DNA from: Clostridia bacterium
Lineage (GTDB): Bacteria; Bacillota; Clostridia; UMGS1883; UMGS1540
Reading direction: 5' to 3'
DNA: 64,000 nucleotides
Assembly (NCBI GenBank): GCA_017450025.1
Contig: JAFSYJ010000040.1
Coordinates: 59,420 to 123,419 of the forward strand
Of the stretch, positions 63,998-64,000 are shown one piece after another. The number at the start of each line of letters is the position of its first letter. Within the stretch, counting starts at the first letter, position 1. Both the position numbers and the translations under genes were made by a program. The notes below the pieces were generated by a model, which saw only the letters and a list, made by a program, of their open reading frames with translations, was not told the DNA's origin and did not search any database.

Positions 63998-64000
63998 GCC

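Noticed and set aside
1..64000. CRISPR array, prophage or defence island
   Set aside because: No regularly spaced repeats, integrase, phage structural genes or nuclease/toxin pairs were seen.

Overview
The window looks like a chromosomal segment of a spore-forming member of the Clostridia (Bacillota). The evidence is a Phe-type T-box before pheST, a lysine riboswitch (L-box), the sporulation/germination proteins SpoIID-like and YpeB, a PASTA kinase/PP2C pair, RemA, an L-type GatCAB operon, strong Shine-Dalgarno (SD) sites (AGGAGG) and clear sigma-A promoters, nearly all with 17-bp spacers. Codon use and G+C look moderate and fairly even throughout. No prophage, CRISPR array or intact insertion sequence was seen.

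Layout. 1-4.7 kb: a minus-strand envelope operon (LtaS-like sulfatase, GT39-like membrane transferase, UbiA-type phosphoribosyl-polyprenol synthase, HAD phosphatase). 4.8-12.0 kb: a minus-strand housekeeping operon rpsO-pnp-M16 peptidase-glyS-coaX-tgt with hairpins between rpsO, pnp and the peptidase gene. 12.1-15.9 kb: T-box, pheS, pheT on the plus strand. 15.9-17.3 kb: alr and tRNA-Leu(CAA). 17.3-29.8 kb is the accessory part: a tartrate-dehydratase/fumarase-like alpha-beta pair with DUF4387 and AtuA-family proteins under a divergent AraC regulator; an EIIC-EAL fusion protein; tRNA-Leu(UAG) with a decayed tRNA-Leu copy between it and its promoter; a LysR regulator divergent from a D-malate/tartrate-type decarboxylating dehydrogenase; and an XRE-cupin regulator with an acyl-CoA ligase and a DUF4432 epimerase. 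29.9-34.6 kb: queA, SpoIID-like, Asp23, and an NhaC-family transporter behind an L-box. 34.6-40.7 kb: ydcF-gatCAB-purB-birA. 40.7-45.5 kb: ypeB (candidate sigma-G promoter), secDF, a TIGR04086 membrane protein, yajC. 45.5-62.9 kb: an 18-gene, gap-poor minus-strand run from rsfS-leuS through gmk-rpoZ-coaBC-priA-def-fmt-rsmB-rlmN-prpC-prkC-rsgA-rpe-thiN. 63.0 kb to the end: a polysaccharide deacetylase, then a roughly 104-nt palindromic element and a terminator.

How it fits together. The housekeeping runs cover translation (aminoacyl-tRNA synthetases, GatCAB, Def/Fmt, RlmN/RsmB, RsgA, RsfS), queuosine (Tgt, QueA), CoA (CoaX, CoaBC) and secretion (SecDF-YajC). The accessory region reads as separate small regulons for hydroxy- or unsaturated carboxylic acids, each with its own dedicated regulator. 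The least described parts are the AraC/AtuA/DUF4387/hydratase regulon, which has a textbook pair of 21-bp-spaced direct repeats in its divergent promoter; the EIIC-EAL protein; two hairpins that bury a downstream SD; and the palindromic element at the right edge.
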